Of a stretch of 64,000 nucleotides of DNA, positions 34,818-43,151 are shown piece after piece (positions within the stretch are counted from its first letter, which is position 1; each line of letters opens with the position of its first letter). The notes under the pieces are model-generated. The model was not told where the DNA came from, made no database searches, and was given only the letters and a program-made list of their open reading frames with translations. Source of the stretch: Turneriella parva DSM 21527 (GTDB lineage: Bacteria > Spirochaetota > Leptospiria > Turneriellales > Turneriellaceae). Position numbers and translations under genes: made by a program. The DNA lies in assembly GCF_000266885.1 (NCBI RefSeq), contig NC_018020.1, positions 496,001 through 560,000 of the forward strand. The letters are read 5' to 3'.

Positions 34818-35798
34818 ATGAGCGACCTTTTGACCGCAGCGCGCCGTGAATGGCGGCAGCTCATGCATTTTCACGACGGTGGCCCGGCTGTCTTGAGCGA
34901 AGTTCTGTCGGCGTATGGCGAATCGGGGCGATTCTATCACACCGAACTGCACCTGGCAGAAATGACGATGCTGCTCGCTGAGCACCGCGACGACTTCGAG
35001 AGCTATGAAAATATTCTATTTGCCTGCCTCTACCACGATGCCGTTTACGACGCCACACGCAGCGATAACGAAGAAGCGAGTACCGCTCTTTGGCGCCGTG
35101 ATGCGGGCCGGCTTGGGCTCGGGCTAGAGCAGACAGAACAAATATCAATCCTCATCAATGCGACAAAGAAGCACCAGCCGGCGAATGGTAGTTTTGACAT
35201 GCAGCTTTTTCTCGACGCCGACCTGGCGGTCTTGGGCAGTGAACGGAATCGCTACCACGACTATCTCGTCGCGATTCGCCGCGAATATGCGCATGTGACT
35301 GAGAACGCGTACCGCGAGGGCCGCATCGCGGTGCTGAAAAAATTTCTGGCGCGGCCGCAGCTCTACTTCACCGAAACAGCGCGAACGCGTTTCGAAGCGC
35401 AGGCGCGGCAGAATCTCGCCGACGAGATTCGTCTGCTGCAAAAGCCCGACACGTTTATCGGGCGCTTCACTCGCAATGCATTGGGCCGCACGGTCTTCGA
35501 AATCGACGAGACCAATGCAGAAATTTACGAAAGCATCAAGGCGCACCTGCAGATAAACCTCGGCTTCACCGATTTTTCTAAACCCATACAGGGCCCGGCT
35601 GAAATAATCGGCACCTGCAGCAACGGCAGCGTCACGCTTGACTGGGGCTATGACGGCCCGAGCGGCTTCTACATGATGGCAGAACGCGCCGAAGACGAGC
35701 CGCTGCTCGCCGAAGTGTGCGAGTCACTGAATGCTCTGCTGCTTGAGCCGCGCTTCAACCACTACCGCACCTACCCGAATTTTGGTAAAATCAAATAG
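34818..35798 (+). CDS. HD-superfamily metal-dependent phosphohydrolase with a C-terminal extension
   Basis: 326 residues. Residues 1-200 match the predicted HD hydrolases of the COG4339 type: GRFYHTELHLAEM (first His), LYHDAVYD (HD pair), FLDADLAVLG (Asp), and EYAHVTENAYREGRIAVLKKFL. About 110 further residues (AEIIGTCSNGSVTLDWGYDG) form a second part I do not recognise, absent from the short family members. Substrate unknown; likely a nucleotide. The ATG at 34818 follows the REP array. Confidence 0.8.
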   Translation: MSDLLTAARREWRQLMHFHDGGPAVLSEVLSAYGESGRFYHTELHLAEMTMLLAEHRDDFESYENILFACLYHDAVYDATRSDNEEASTALWRRDAGRLGLGLEQTEQISILINATKKHQPANGSFDMQLFLDADLAVLGSERNRYHDYLVAIRREYAHVTENAYREGRIAVLKKFLARPQLYFTETARTRFEAQARQNLADEIRLLQKPDTFIGRFTRNALGRTVFEIDETNAEIYESIKAHLQINLGFTDFSKPIQGPAEIIGTCSNGSVTLDWGYDGPSGFYMMAERAEDEPLLAEVCESLNALLLEPRFNHYRTYPNFGKIK

Positions 35799-35826
35799 CG
35801 GGCAAAATAACAAATAGGTAACGCCA

Positions 35827-36504
35827 ATGACCCTGCTCAAAAATATTTCGTGGGACAACATCTTGCTCGATGTGATGGTGATGGCGTTCTTTCAGTTCGC
35901 CTATGCGCCGATCGAATCGTATTTCGTGGCGCGCTTCAACACCTATTACTGGTTTGTCGAGGGCATTCAACTCTACATCTTCATGCTTATGGTCGCGCGT
36001 TATGTCTATGACCGCGCCGATGCGGGCAGCGTCATCGACGAAAACTTCGGCGCGTCTTCAATACCCCAGGTCGGCTATGGGTTTGTCGCGCTCGGCGGCC
36101 TGTGGCTGATGTTTGCCGGCTTTCAAATGAAAAAACCCGAGAACTGGGTTTTCGGCATTCATTTCTTCGGGCATTTTTTCGCCGCGCTCTGGGTAGCGCT
36201 CTATGGCACACGCCTCGGCGCGCTCTTTCACAAGCTGCGCTTTCGCAAACTCACCGTGCACGCGCTCGTCATGGCGCAGGTCACCATCGGCTTCATCGCA
36301 CTCGAAGCGTGCTTCGCTGCCGTCATCGACGCCGCCGGCAGCGGCAACTCTGGCCTTGCGTTTCGCATCGGCTTCTTTCTCTGGGGCCTCGCCACATTTC
36401 TACCGCTGCGCATTTTTCTCATGGTGCAACCACCATTTCACCCACTCGAAATTGCCACCGCCATCGCCGCGTACGTGTGGCTTTTTAGAGCAGCGATTGG
36501 GTAG
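35827..36504 (+). CDS. Integral membrane protein of unknown function
   Basis: 225 residues with about six membrane helices (VMVMAFFQFAYAPIESYFV, FVEGIQLYIFMLMVARYV, FVALGGLWLMFAGFQM, FFAALWVALYGTRLG, LVMAQVTIGFIALEACFA, RIFLMVQPPFHPLEIA). I recognise no family motif. It starts 28 bases after the HD hydrolase gene in the same direction and may be co-transcribed. Confidence 0.6.
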   Translation: MTLLKNISWDNILLDVMVMAFFQFAYAPIESYFVARFNTYYWFVEGIQLYIFMLMVARYVYDRADAGSVIDENFGASSIPQVGYGFVALGGLWLMFAGFQMKKPENWVFGIHFFGHFFAALWVALYGTRLGALFHKLRFRKLTVHALVMAQVTIGFIALEACFAAVIDAAGSGNSGLAFRIGFFLWGLATFLPLRIFLMVQPPFHPLEIATAIAAYVWLFRAAIG

Positions 36505-36599
36505 ATGACCTGTGGCAGATGTGCATAGTGAGGTGTTGAGGATTAATCACGTACTCAAAGTTGCATTTGACAACGTAACTTGGCGCATTCAGCCAGGTG

Positions 36600-36908
36600 A
36601 TGAACGTTAAATTCACATACCTTTACCGCGATGCGGGTAATTATAAGACTTGGTACGATGTAGTGTTCCCGAACCGCACGGGCAAAACGGCTGAGCAGCT
36701 AACAGAAGAGATCAAGAAGCACCTGATATCGGGGCAGTATTTTGATAAGGCTTTGGCGCCATTGCCGATTGAACCGGAGCATGATTTCGATGAGGAGCTA
36801 GACTATACATGGTTGGAGTTTCATAGTCTTAGGGAGACCCCAGAGTCAAGCACATCGAGCCAAGATATTGAGGATTTTATTGCCTCGCTCGGAGCAAATT
36901 TGGCATAG
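36600..36908 (+). CDS. Small acidic protein of unknown function
   Basis: 102 residues, acidic in the second half (EPEHDFDEELDYTWLEFHS). The opening MNVKFTYLYRDAGNYKTWYDVVF is of a type found in many small hypothetical proteins near accessory genes. The ATG at 36600 follows a possible 29-codon reading frame (36521-36610) that overlaps it, whose product would be a short leader or the other half of a two-gene module. It lies just before the HNH endonuclease and methylase region. Confidence 0.55.
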   Translation: MNVKFTYLYRDAGNYKTWYDVVFPNRTGKTAEQLTEEIKKHLISGQYFDKALAPLPIEPEHDFDEELDYTWLEFHSLRETPESSTSSQDIEDFIASLGANLA

Positions 36909-36973
36909 AAACTGTCTCTGTCACCTCTTCAAATATGCGATTACAAATAATCTCGGCGGCAGCTGAATGCCGA

Positions 36974-37750
36974 CTAACTTCGGAAGATATTTGCGCGATG
37001 GTAATCCAAGGCCGCATTGTCGGGCAAAAAACGAATGGGGGCTGTCATTACTTTACCTTCGAGCCCCAAAAGGCTGACTTGGTGCATCTTAGATGGCTTC
37101 GCCTTCTTGACTTCGGGTGATAGCATTATTTGTAGATCGGGCTGCAGTGACATAAACCCCCGATCGAATGCCCGATCATGAAATGCGCAAAGGGCCAAAC
37201 CGTTTTGCGGGTCTGCCCGCTGTGTTGTGGTGCGGCTCCACGGTATGATATGACTGGCATTCAGCATGGGCACCACCGCAAAACCGCAAAACGCACACTG
37301 GTATTCATAGCTGCTGAGCACGGCATCCCTGAAGAAACCTTGTACCCGGCGAATTTTGACGAGACTCTTTGACTCTGTCTGGTCCGGGTGAATTTCCTTC
37401 AGAATAAAATCGGGCAATTCATCGGTTTTGTTTTCTTCACCCAAAGACGACTTGATTTGTGCGCTCTGCAGGGCTAGTTCTTCCCAATGGCCGCTAAACT
37501 CATCCCACACCAAACGATCACCGGCGCCGGCGCCGGCCAAACCGCGAATCCCCCGCTCACGCAGCACTGGGTCAAAGCTGGCAAAATTCACCAGCTTCAT
37601 TGCCAACGCCCCTGGAGTACGCCCGATTACCTTTGCGAGCTTTATGATTTCAGGATTTCTACTGTGCAACTTGCCGAAAGGGGTTCGACAGTAGAACTCT
37701 AAGGCAACAATCAACTGCTTGCGAGTCCAAGTATTTCTTCGGGCAGCCAA
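36974..37750 (-). CDS. HNH endonuclease, putative restriction enzyme type
   Basis: 258 residues. The N terminus (about 5-80) has a helical module (RKQLIVALEFYCRTPFGKLHS, VIGRTPGALAMKLVNFASFD) known from predicted HNH restriction proteins (COG3440-like). The C-terminal HNH core shows YQCAFCGFAVVPMLNASHIIPWS with the first Cys pair and His, then NGLALCAFHDRAFDRGFMSL with the second Cys and the Asn/His. It is divergent from the cytosine methyltransferase gene across 213 bases, so it could be a second nuclease of that locus, or a methylation-dependent enzyme. Confidence 0.85.
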   Translation of the reverse strand: MAARRNTWTRKQLIVALEFYCRTPFGKLHSRNPEIIKLAKVIGRTPGALAMKLVNFASFDPVLRERGIRGLAGAGAGDRLVWDEFSGHWEELALQSAQIKSSLGEENKTDELPDFILKEIHPDQTESKSLVKIRRVQGFFRDAVLSSYEYQCAFCGFAVVPMLNASHIIPWSRTTTQRADPQNGLALCAFHDRAFDRGFMSLQPDLQIMLSPEVKKAKPSKMHQVSLLGLEGKVMTAPIRFLPDNAALDYHRANIFRS

Positions 37751-37963
37751 ACTGTTTACCTAAATACAGCTTCTGTGTGCGGAAAGCTTGAGTCAAATCA
37801 ATTACTTATGACCAGCACGCAAAGAACAATCCAGCGTAGCCATGAAAGCAGCTCTGCAATTTCTGACCTCGAACCTCCGTGTCCTTCGCGGTTCATCTCA
37901 ACATTCACCACCCCCATTCAACTTGACGCACTGTTGCAATCCGCATGCTTAGAGACATAATAC

Positions 37964-39208
37964 ATGCCCGCGAAAGCAGCAAAAATTATCCCGTTTCGCA
38001 AGAAAATACACAGCCTGAGCTTCTTCTCTGGCGCGATGGGCCTCGACCTTGGGCTTGAAGCCGAGGGTATCGAACCTCTGTTGGTTTCAGAAATCGACAA
38101 GAGCTGTATCGCAACGATTCGCCGCAACAAACCCGATTTAAATGTCATTGGCGACATTCGCGAATATACGCCCGCTCAGATTCGCAAGGCGGCCGGCTTG
38201 GGTGCTCGCGACGAAATTGACCTGGTCGTCGGCGGCCCGCCATGCCAGCCATTCAGCACCGCCGGTAAACGACTGAGCTTTGAAGATATCAGAGGCAACG
38301 TCTTCTTGAATTTTATTGAAATGATCATTCAGCTGAAGCCTAAACTCGCGGTCATTGAAAATGTACGCGGTTTGCTCTCGGCGCCGTTGATACACCGGCC
38401 CCACCAGCAGCGCGGTCGCGGCTTTGCGCCCCTAACCCCTGAAGAGATGCCCGGCGGGGCTTTGTGGTTTGCGTTGAATATGCTGCGCACAGCGAAGTAC
38501 GGCGTTTCGTTTAATCTCTACAACGCGGCAAATTTCGGTGCACCCCAGAAAAGAGAGCGCGTGATTCTGATTGCCAGTCGTGACGGTGTCAGCCTGCCCT
38601 ATCTTGAGCCAACGCATTCAAAAGATGGATTGATGAATTTACCAAGATGGCGAACCGTTCGTCAGGCAATCGGCAAATTAAAGATTAAAGAGCATGATTT
38701 TGTTAAATTTCCCGAGAAGAGATTGAAATACTATCGGCTGTTAAAGGCGGGCCAGTACTGGAAGCATTTGCCCGAACATCTGCAGAAAGAAGCATTGGGC
38801 GCTTCATATTATGCAGGTGGCGGTAAAACCGGCTTCTTACGCCGTTTACCCTGGGACGAAGCTTCGCCAACCCTGGTGACGCACCCGGCGATGCCTGCGA
38901 CAGATCTGGCGCACCCTGAAGAAGACCGGCCGCTGAGTGTTCAAGAATATAAGAAGCTGCAAGAATTTCCCGATAGCTGGCACATTGAAGGTAAGCTGCT
39001 TGATCAATACCGGCAGGTTGGCAATGCCGTGCCGATTTCTTTGGGCAGAGCCGTTGGCAGGCATGTGATGAAATATCTCAACAATGAAAAATTTGTCGTA
39101 CAGACTGGATTCGAGTATTCACGCTACAAGATGACAGACCACATTTCATGGGAGAGAAATTATCTAAAAACAATCGAAGCCGATAAACAAAGCGTGTTGT
39201 TCGCCTAG
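37964..39208 (+). CDS. DNA (cytosine-5) methyltransferase, type II
   Basis: 414 residues with the ordered C5-methylase motifs: motif [21 protein letters not shown], motif [19 protein letters not shown] with the catalytic Cys, motif [12 protein letters not shown], motif VIII region [20 protein letters not shown], and motif X near [18 protein letters not shown]. Together with the convergent SinI-type gene at 39205-39933 it forms a restriction-modification system; if specificity follows SinI the methylated site would be GGWCC, which is inference. Its end overlaps the restriction gene by four bases. Confidence 0.93.
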   Translation: MPAKAAKIIPFRKKIHSLSFFSGAMGLDLGLEAEGIEPLLVSEIDKSCIATIRRNKPDLNVIGDIREYTPAQIRKAAGLGARDEIDLVVGGPPCQPFSTAGKRLSFEDIRGNVFLNFIEMIIQLKPKLAVIENVRGLLSAPLIHRPHQQRGRGFAPLTPEEMPGGALWFALNMLRTAKYGVSFNLYNAANFGAPQKRERVILIASRDGVSLPYLEPTHSKDGLMNLPRWRTVRQAIGKLKIKEHDFVKFPEKRLKYYRLLKAGQYWKHLPEHLQKEALGASYYAGGGKTGFLRRLPWDEASPTLVTHPAMPATDLAHPEEDRPLSVQEYKKLQEFPDSWHIEGKLLDQYRQVGNAVPISLGRAVGRHVMKYLNNEKFVVQTGFEYSRYKMTDHISWERNYLKTIEADKQSVLFA

Positions 39209-39933
39209 AGCCACAGATTATCTGGCTCAACAGCCAATGCCGCGGGGTTTGCCCTGAGCGTTTCTTTGACGAAAGCCTCAAAGACTTCTTCTGACAGGGC
39301 GCAGTTGCCACCAATGATCTTATTCAGAGCTTCCCAATTGTAACGGCCCGTTGTGGCATTGACCCGGTGCCATTTTAAGATACTGGTGCCAGTTCGCACT
39401 CTACTTGAAGAGCTATTCTCAGAATTGCTTCGATTCTTAACCTGCAGCAAAAGGCCAGTGGCACTGACAAAATCGACGCTCTTGATGCTCTCGCCCCATG
39501 CGCAGTGCCAGCCATATTTCTTGAGGTGTGTCGCAAGAAATTCTTCCAAAAGCAAACCAAGAATATTCTCTGAAGACATGGATATCCGGTGAGCGTCGCT
39601 GATTTTCTTTAGGTCTTCGTCAGACAATCGCCCTAGCCGTGCTTTGATGATTTTCGAAACCATCGTATCGGGCATTGTACCGGGATATCGAGACGACCTC
39701 TGCGAGATGCGGTTCGAATAGCTAGAATGGTACTTGCCCAACCACCATAAGAGAATGCGCTGCGGATCGGGGGGCAATGACTTATATTCGGGTGCCAGAT
39801 CTGGATTCTGGATCAGAACGCCTAGCAGGCAGGTTACTGCTTGCATGTCTGCATCGATACGCTGCATTTCGAAAATTTCGCGGCTCTGTTGCACCAAAGC
39901 GGCAAGATTACCTGAACTAATGATGCGCCTCAT
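39205..39933 (-). CDS. Type II restriction endonuclease, SinI family
   Basis: 242 residues. The region from about 110 to 210 ([73 protein letters not shown]) agrees with SinI-type enzymes, where the Asp and the QVKNR lysine belong to the nuclease core. SinI cuts GGWCC, so that site is expected. Placement next to the methylase, tail to tail, fits a self-contained type II system. Confidence 0.78.
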   Translation of the reverse strand: MRRIISSGNLAALVQQSREIFEMQRIDADMQAVTCLLGVLIQNPDLAPEYKSLPPDPQRILLWWLGKYHSSYSNRISQRSSRYPGTMPDTMVSKIIKARLGRLSDEDLKKISDAHRISMSSENILGLLLEEFLATHLKKYGWHCAWGESIKSVDFVSATGLLLQVKNRSNSENSSSSRVRTGTSILKWHRVNATTGRYNWEALNKIIGGNCALSEEVFEAFVKETLRANPAALAVEPDNLWL

Positions 39934-40025
39934 CGGGCAAATTCATCTGTCTCGCATACACTTGCGAGATATTTTTAGTTTTGCGCATGTGCATTAATTC
40001 GGTGGGCAGGCAAACAAGTTACCCC

Positions 40026-40457
40026 TCACCCCAACGGATTTTTCACCCGCAACCCCGCAAACCTGCTGAAATCACGGTCGAGTGTGTAGATGACCCGCAC
40101 GCCGTTCTCGAGACACACCGCGGCAATACGTGCATCATGCACCGCCGAACCTGCGACGCGGCTTTTCGCCAGCAGCGGGGCAAAGATTTCGAAACTAGAG
40201 CTTGATTCTGTGAGAATCTGAACCGCAGGGGCTGCGATGAGATTTCGGCATTGCCTCATCGCCGTCTCGGGAGCGGTGGGTATCTTAAAAATACGCGCAT
40301 TGGTGACGATGCCGAAAAATTCAACGAGGCAGTGGTACGGTATGCCATGCTTCTCGTCTGATGTAAGCGCCGTTTCAACAAAAGCTTTTGCGCTTTCATG
40401 CCACGGGCTATCGGCGCGATGTGCATAGACCAGAATATTGGTATCGATAGCGTTCAC
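40026..40457 (-). CDS. PIN-domain toxin, VapC type
   Basis: 143 residues. The PIN ribonuclease core shows IDTNILVYAH with the first Asp, CLVEFFGIVTN with a conserved Glu, VHDARIAAVC with the central Asp, and TLDRDFSRFAG with the last Asp. VapC toxins cleave tRNA or rRNA. It follows the antitoxin gene with an ATGA overlap (40454-40457). Confidence 0.88.
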   Translation of the reverse strand: MNAIDTNILVYAHRADSPWHESAKAFVETALTSDEKHGIPYHCLVEFFGIVTNARIFKIPTAPETAMRQCRNLIAAPAVQILTESSSSFEIFAPLLAKSRVAGSAVHDARIAAVCLENGVRVIYTLDRDFSRFAGLRVKNPLG

Positions 40458-40696
40458 TTTTCACGCTCGTAAAGCAGGTCGCGCATTTTCGGCCAGTTCG
40501 CTTCAAGGTCTGGTGAAACGAACCCGCCTTTGCCCACCGCCTCTATGCGCCATGTTTTTTTCACTGGAGCACGCGCAGCGCCAAGGTATGCACGCAGCGC
40601 ATCTTCAACGAGCCTCGTCATCGTCGTGTGGTTCTCGCGGGCATGCAGTTTAGCCTTCTGCATCAGCTGATCAGGCAAGATCATTGTTGTTTTCAT
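40454..40696 (-). CDS. Antitoxin, VapB type (ribbon-helix-helix)
   Basis: 80 residues: strand MKTTMILPDQLMQKAKLHAR and helix TTMTRLVEDALRAYL are the ribbon-helix-helix DNA-binding part; the rest (VGKGGFVSPDLEANWPKMRDLLYE) is the toxin-binding tail. It probably represses its own promoter through the palindrome at 40715-40729. Confidence 0.85.
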   Translation of the reverse strand: MKTTMILPDQLMQKAKLHARENHTTMTRLVEDALRAYLGAARAPVKKTWRIEAVGKGGFVSPDLEANWPKMRDLLYEREK

Positions 40697-40714
40697 ATGG
40701 GCAGTATATAAACA

Positions 40715-40729
40715 GCCATATTATATGGC
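40715..40729 (-). promoter_or_regulatory. Palindrome overlapping the -10 box of the VapBC operon
   Basis: GCCATAT-T-ATATGGC is a perfect 7+1+7 inverted repeat. Read on the minus strand it contains TATAAT, 20-odd bases before the vapB ATG. The arrangement fits autoregulation by the antitoxin at the promoter; no good -35 box is obvious. Confidence 0.6.
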
Positions 40730-40806
40730 AATTTTTTTGACCTAATGCCATAGGCAGGCTTCCCAACCCCGCTTGACCACCTGACACAGCCGGGTTCGAC
40801 TGGCGC

Positions 40807-41463
40807 ATGTTCATCGGACACTTCGCTGTTGGCTTTGCGCTGAAAAAAGCCGAACCTAAGGTGCCGCTCGGTGTGTGGTTTGCCGGCGCGATGTTTCTCG
40901 ATATTCTCTGGCCGGTGTTTCTGCTGATCGGCATTGAAAAGGCGAGCGTCGTGCCGGGCATCACGGTCGTCACGCCGCTGAATCTTGAAATCGTGCACTG
41001 GTCGCACAGCTTACTCATGTCGGCGGTATGGGGCACGCTCTTCGGCGCGGTCGTTTACTGGCGCGTGCGCACGGCGAAAGCATTCCTTCTCACCGCACTC
41101 GCAGTCATGAGCCACTGGCTGCTCGACTATGTTACCCACACCGCCGACATGACACTCGCGCCGCACGGCGCAAGAATGGGCCTTGAACTCTGGAACTCCC
41201 TGGCAGGCACGCTCGTCGTCGAGCTGGGTATTTTTGCGGTCGGTATCGCGATCTATGTGCGCATGGTTCGCAACGCGGCAAGAAGTGCCTGGATTCATTT
41301 CGCAATCCTCATCGTCTTTTTTCTGGTGATGTATGTTGCGGCAATCTTCGGGCCACCACCTCCGAATGACCAAACGGTGCTGGCAGTCAGCGCGCTCGCT
41401 CTCACGCCGGTGATCATGTGGGCGAACTGGCTTGATAAAAAATTAGGATTGCATACGTTCTGA
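40807..41463 (+). CDS. YdjM-type inner-membrane metal-dependent hydrolase-like protein
   Basis: 218 residues with about six membrane helices. FIGHFAVGFALKKAEPKVPLG, EIVHWSHSLLMSAVWG and VMSHWLLDYVTHTADM place His residues as in the DUF457/YdjM family, proposed membrane metal hydrolases linked to the SOS response in enterobacteria. The role here is unproved. A small DUF1272 gene follows 3 bases downstream. Confidence 0.75.
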   Translation: MFIGHFAVGFALKKAEPKVPLGVWFAGAMFLDILWPVFLLIGIEKASVVPGITVVTPLNLEIVHWSHSLLMSAVWGTLFGAVVYWRVRTAKAFLLTALAVMSHWLLDYVTHTADMTLAPHGARMGLELWNSLAGTLVVELGIFAVGIAIYVRMVRNAARSAWIHFAILIVFFLVMYVAAIFGPPPPNDQTVLAVSALALTPVIMWANWLDKKLGLHTF

Positions 41464-41466
41464 ACC

Positions 41467-41775
41467 ATGCTCGAACTGCGGCCGACATGCGAGAACTGTA
41501 ACCGGCTGTTGCCGCCCGAGTCGGCCGAGGCTCGCATTTGTTCTTATGAGTGCACATTCTGCGTGCACTGCGTCGACCACGTGCTGCACAATGTTTGCCC
41601 CAACTGTGGCGGCGGTTTCGTGCCGCGGCCGGTGCGGCCGGCGCAGAACCATAAGGGCGATAATTATCTCGGCAAAGACCCGGCTTCGACGGTCGTGAAG
41701 CACCGACCGGTCAACGAGATTGAACACGAAAAATTTTCAGCGAGCCTGCGCCACGTGCCGCCGCAAAAGCGGTGA
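41467..41775 (+). CDS. DUF1272 zinc-binding protein
   Basis: 102 residues. The first 60 show the family signature: MLELRPTCENCNRLLPPES, ARICSYECTFCVHC and VLHNVCPNCGGGFVPRPVRP, with paired Cys residues likely to bind zinc. The last 40 residues are a charged extension. Function unknown. It starts 3 bases after the hydrolase-like gene ends, so the two are probably one transcript. Confidence 0.88.
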   Translation: MLELRPTCENCNRLLPPESAEARICSYECTFCVHCVDHVLHNVCPNCGGGFVPRPVRPAQNHKGDNYLGKDPASTVVKHRPVNEIEHEKFSASLRHVPPQKR

Positions 41776-41878
41776 CTCGCTTAACGAACCCCCTGCTTCA
41801 AGTATCGCAAGCGTGACCACTTCAGCAAGAATGGGACAAGATTCTTGACAATGTGTATAAATTGGCTATTTTATGTGT

Positions 41879-42073
41879 ATGCGCACCAACATTGTACTCG
41901 ACGACAAACTCGTCAAAGAAGCGATGAGACTAAGCGGCAAAAAGACAAAACGCGAACTGATCGACCATGCGCTGCATGAACTGGTTAAGCTACACCATCG
42001 CCGCGCGCTATTGAATCTAAGGGGCAAGCTGCATTGGGAAGGCGATCTCGATGAAATGCGCAAGACCCGGTGA
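41879..42073 (+). CDS. Antitoxin, VapB type (second module)
   Basis: 64 residues from the ATG at 41879; an earlier ATG at 41873 adds two. MRTNIVLDDKLVKEAMRLSGKKTKRELIDHALHELV is a typical DUF2191-like antitoxin N terminus: one strand and two helices. The AT-rich stretch just upstream (41850-41872) is a likely promoter. The stop overlaps the toxin start. Confidence 0.85.
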   Translation: MRTNIVLDDKLVKEAMRLSGKKTKRELIDHALHELVKLHHRRALLNLRGKLHWEGDLDEMRKTR

Positions 42074-42477
42074 TGTCTGCCCCGGTTCTCGTCGACACCT
42101 CTGCCTGGATAGACTACCTGTTGGGTCGTGAATCTGAGACCGCAGGCAAGATGAATGAACTCTTAAGCAATGATCAGGTGGTAATTTGTCCTCTGATCGT
42201 GCAAGAGATATTACAGGGCCTGAAATCCCAGCAAGAATTTGACCATACGAAATTATTGCTCAGCTCAATGCCACGCCTTCACTTTAATCCATACGACGCA
42301 GCAGAGGGGGCAGCGAACCTTTATCGCACATTGCGCAGACAAGGCATCACAATCAGAAAGACCAATGATTGCCTCATCGCATGGTATGCGCTGCAGGCTG
42401 GTTGCGCAGTGCTGCACCGCGACCGCGATTTTGATCTAATGGCCAAGCCCCTAAAACTCAAAGTGCTGAAAAAATAG
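42073..42477 (+). CDS. PIN-domain toxin, VapC type (second module)
   Basis: 134 residues from the ATG at 42073. The catalytic carboxylates are seen in VLVDTSAWIDYLLG, CPLIVQEILQGL, RKTNDCLIAWYALQ and LHRDRDFDLMA. It is distinct from the first VapC in its N terminus and length. The GTG at 42070 is an alternative start. Two VapBC sets within 2.5 kb are typical of accessory regions and may stabilise them. Confidence 0.88.
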   Translation: MSAPVLVDTSAWIDYLLGRESETAGKMNELLSNDQVVICPLIVQEILQGLKSQQEFDHTKLLLSSMPRLHFNPYDAAEGAANLYRTLRRQGITIRKTNDCLIAWYALQAGCAVLHRDRDFDLMAKPLKLKVLKK

Positions 42478-42527
42478 AAAAATACAGCGCGCTGTCACAA
42501 ACATGCCCCCTGCCCCGTCAGAGGGTT

Positions 42528-43151
42528 ATGAAAACGTTATTCCATGGCTTTGATCTGACCCGCGTGCTGCACAGGGCGAGTGCAGTCGTGCTTTTAATTT
42601 TTATCTTACCGCACATCGCGAACCACCTCATGGCACTAACGGGCATTGAGACGCATATCGCGGCGATGCGCCAGCTGCGGGCCGTTTACCGTTTTGCTGC
42701 GGTTGAGGTATTGCTGCTTGCCGCAGCACTGCTGCAGGTGGTTACCGGTTTGGTGCTCGCCTACCATGGCCGCCATAAACGCCTGGGCTTTTGGCCACGA
42801 CTGCAGACCTGGTCAGGCATTGCGATCGCGACATTCTTGCTGCAGCATGTGCCGGCAGTGATGGTCGGGCGCTACCTGCAGCAACTCGACACGAACTTCT
42901 ATTTTGCGGCCGCAGTGCTGCAGGGCGGTCTGCACAAATATTATTTCTTTCCCTATTATTTTTTAGGATTAACCGCCGTCTTTGTGCACCTTGCTGCGGC
43001 GTTGCGGCTACGCATGCAGCCGGGCTTCGCGCGCACCTTGGCAGTCTGCACCCTCTTCGTCACGGGTATGGGTGCCGCAGTTCTAATATTGCTTTGCTTC
43101 GGCGGCGCACTCTATGAAGTTCGTCTGCCTGCAGGCTATAAGTTTTTATGA
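42528..43151 (+). CDS. Cytochrome b-like membrane protein, possibly succinate-dehydrogenase-type
   Basis: 207 residues with five membrane helices and several His in or near them: RVLHRASAVVLLIFILPHIA, HLMALTGIETHIAAM, FLLQHVPAVMVGRY, GLHKYYFFPYYF, AVFVHLAAALR. This resembles succinate dehydrogenase or related diheme cytochrome b subunits, but no partner flavoprotein is near. The overlap (ATGA) with the sigma factor gene is unusual and suggests the pair is functionally linked. Confidence 0.5.
   Translation: MKTLFHGFDLTRVLHRASAVVLLIFILPHIANHLMALTGIETHIAAMRQLRAVYRFAAVEVLLLAAALLQVVTGLVLAYHGRHKRLGFWPRLQTWSGIAIATFLLQHVPAVMVGRYLQQLDTNFYFAAAVLQGGLHKYYFFPYYFLGLTAVFVHLAAALRLRMQPGFARTLAVCTLFVTGMGAAVLILLCFGGALYEVRLPAGYKFL

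Noticed and set aside
36521-36610. 29-codon GTG-started frame ahead of the acidic protein gene
   Set aside because: No ribosome binding site and no recognisable pattern; the overlap with the next start may be chance, so it is not listed as a gene.
36935-37120. 61-codon plus-strand frame
   Set aside because: Lies opposite the end of the HNH endonuclease gene and has no start signal; treated as a shadow.
37775-37960. 61-codon frame before the methylase gene
   Set aside because: Low-complexity Ser/Thr/Gln sequence with no ribosome binding site; it lies in the promoter region of two divergent genes.
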